Source: Rhodospirillales bacterium
Lineage (GTDB): Bacteria > Pseudomonadota > Alphaproteobacteria > Rhodospirillales > JABHCV01
Assembly (NCBI GenBank): GCA_016776705.1
Contig: JADHSW010000019.1
Span: 1 to 22,361 of the forward strand
Reading direction: 5' to 3'
Length of the DNA stretch: 22,361 nt
The first letter of the stretch is position 1. Every line of letters starts with the position of its first letter. Shown piece by piece: positions 21,139-22,361 of this stretch. The position numbers and the translations under genes were made by a program. The notes under the pieces were generated by a model. The model did no database searches. It had not been told where the DNA came from and saw nothing but the letters and a program-made list of their open reading frames with translations.

Positions 21139-22361
21139 TTATGCTTCCTGCGCTAAAACAATAGCGTTGGGTGCACAGGTTTGCTGGCAAAGATCGCAGC
21201 CCGTGCAAGCCGCAGTGTCAATTTTCACCCAGGCTTTTTCAACTTCGCGACCGGACTTTGATGTTTCGGTATCGCGACGTGTGACACTGATGGCGGGGCA
21301 GCCGACCTTAAGGCAGTTGGCGCAGCCGGTGCACTCTTCCTCAACAACCTTGAACGCAGGCTTACGCTCGAAGCGGTCAATAAGAACGCAAGGCTGGTTG
21401 GTGATAATCACCGATGTTTCCGGCTGGGCGATTTCCTGCTTGATCAGTTTGTAAAGCGACGGCATTTCGTAGGGGTCAACCACATGGATGCGTTCCGGAT
21501 TAACGCCCAGGGCCTCGCATAGTTTTTCGAAATCTACTTTCGGGGCTTCAGCTCCGTAGATATCCTGCCCAGTACCGGCATGATCCTGACCGCCGGTCAT
21601 GCCGGTGGTTGAATTGTCGAGAAGTAACACTGTCACATTGCCGTGGTTATAGTTCATTTCCAGCAGGCCCTGCATGCCCATGTGCAGGAAGGTTGAATCG
21701 CCTATCACCGACACAATAGCCTTGTCCCTGTCGGCTTCAACCCGGCCCAGATCCATACCCAGCGCCATACCCATGGAGGCACCCATGGAGATTGTGGTGT
21801 CCAGGGCCCGCCACGGATGGCCCGCGCCAAGGGTGTAACAACCGATATCGCCAACGATGGTCGCCTTCTTGGTCAATTTCGACAGACAATAGTAGGGCGG
21901 CAGATGCGGGCAACCCACACACATGGTTGGCGGGCGCGGAAAAATCGCGACATCGCCAGCCTCGTCATCGGCTTTTTCGCCGTTCAATAGAAGATCAACG
22001 CCCTTGGCGACAACATGGGGCTGTAATTCACCGCACCTGGGCAGAACATCCTTGCCGTGGCAAAAAACGCCAGCAGCCTTCAGGGCGTTTTCGACCAGAG
22101 GTTCGGTTTCTTCGACCACCAGCAAATTATCTACCGTATCCGCGAAGGCGCGGATTTTTTCGATGGGTACTGGATGAGAGAAACCAAGCTTGAGAATTGG
22201 AGAATCAGGAAAGGCTTCACTCACATGCATGAAGGTCGGACCAGAGGCAACAAATCCGACTTTCCTGTCGTCGCCTTCGATAACGCAATTCCAGGACGTT
22301 TGCTCACTAAAGATCGCCAGTTGGTCATCACGTTCAAACTGAAATTTCTGGCGTTCCTTGG
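21139..22361 (-). CDS. iorA: Indolepyruvate ferredoxin oxidoreductase, alpha subunit (N-terminus outside window)
   Basis: About 407 C-terminal residues are visible, and the frame remains open to the right edge. A thiamine-diphosphate domain contains GDIGCYTLGAGHPW, IGDSTFLHMGMQGLLE and DNSTTGMTGGQDHAGTG. Two C-terminal ferredoxin-like clusters follow: CTGCANCLKVGCPAI and CTGCDLCQQTCAPNAI, for two [4Fe-4S] centres. This is the standard IorA architecture, usually about 600 residues or more, so the pyruvate-binding N-terminal domain lies beyond the window. An internal methionine at 22230 is not the true start, because conserved coding sequence continues upstream. The enzyme type is generally oxygen-sensitive, which is notable beside aerobic box genes. 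Confidence 0.88.
   Translation of the reverse strand, partial: KERQKFQFERDDQLAIFSEQTSWNCVIEGDDRKVGFVASGPTFMHVSEAFPDSPILKLGFSHPVPIEKIRAFADTVDNLLVVEETEPLVENALKAAGVFCHGKDVLPRCGELQPHVVAKGVDLLLNGEKADDEAGDVAIFPRPPTMCVGCPHLPPYYCLSKLTKKATIVGDIGCYTLGAGHPWRALDTTISMGASMGMALGMDLGRVEADRDKAIVSVIGDSTFLHMGMQGLLEMNYNHGNVTVLLLDNSTTGMTGGQDHAGTGQDIYGAEAPKVDFEKLCEALGVNPERIHVVDPYEMPSLYKLIKQEIAQPETSVIITNQPCVLIDRFERKPAFKVVEEECTGCANCLKVGCPAISVTRRDTETSKSGREVEKAWVKIDTAACTGCDLCQQTCAPNAIVLAQEA

Noticed and set aside
20795..21454. A 219-codon plus-strand frame across iorB and iorA
   Set aside because: It spans the junction of two well-identified genes on the other strand and shows no domain.
1..22361. tRNA/rRNA genes, CRISPR arrays, insertion sequences, phage genes
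   Set aside because: No repeat-spacer arrays, transposase motifs or tRNA-like cloverleaf sequences were seen on reading either strand; small RNAs without obvious features could be missed.

Overview
The window reads as part of an alphaproteobacterial chromosome, probably a Rhodospirillales-type organism. The grounds are moderate GC, tightly packed operons, and the resemblance of the proteins to box/paa/bad aromatic-catabolism genes. This is a judgement from protein recognition; no database search was run. The theme is aerobic benzoate degradation through CoA thioesters (the benzoyl-CoA epoxidation, or 'box', pathway).

Layout, left to right. (1) 1-218, minus: 5' part of a DUF2249-domain gene, with an FNR/NNR-like palindrome upstream at 253-266. 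(2) 399-3726, plus: a stand-alone Lrp/AsnC ligand-binding domain followed by paaF-, paaG- and paaH-like genes, i.e. the beta-oxidation of dehydroadipyl-CoA. (3) 3749-4776, minus: two tandem paralogous GNAT acetyltransferases with their own candidate promoter. (4) 4896-6622, plus: a 4-hydroxybenzoyl-CoA-type thioesterase, a DUF4863/PnbB-like cupin and a one-glutamate crotonase. (5) 17866 down to 6624, minus: a ten-gene run boxC-boxB-benzoate:CoA ligase-CoA-transferase A/B-livK-livH-livM-livG-livF. (6) 18003-18912, plus, divergent from boxC: a third GNAT paralogue and an Rrf2 regulator, an arrangement recalling badL-badM of Rhodopseudomonas palustris. (7) 19021-20061, plus: a protein of eight Sel1 repeats. 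(8) 22361 down to 20058, minus: indolepyruvate ferredoxin oxidoreductase iorA (cut by the window edge), iorB and a small coiled-coil protein.

How the genes fit together. The Liv-type ABC importer with a Tat-exported binding protein would take up the aromatic acid. The ligase makes benzoyl-CoA, BoxB epoxidises the ring and BoxC opens it hydrolytically. After oxidation of the semialdehyde, an isomerase (paaG-like, or the 5858-6622 crotonase), PaaF and PaaH convert dehydroadipyl-CoA to 3-oxoadipyl-CoA. The thioesterase can rescue CoA from dead-end thioesters. Not present in the window: boxA (reductase), boxD (semialdehyde dehydrogenase) and the final thiolase. IorAB could feed phenylpyruvate or indolepyruvate carbon into arylacetyl-CoA pools.

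The most interesting non-coding signal is the boxC/GNAT intergenic region. A good sigma70-like promoter for boxC (TTGACA-N17-CAAAAT) is followed directly by a 26-bp palindrome (TAAATAGG-N10-CCTATTTA) covering the predicted transcription start. That is a repressor-type position, and the Rrf2 protein encoded next door is the natural candidate. There are no gene-free stretches longer than 300 bases and I saw no tRNA, rRNA, CRISPR or insertion sequence.
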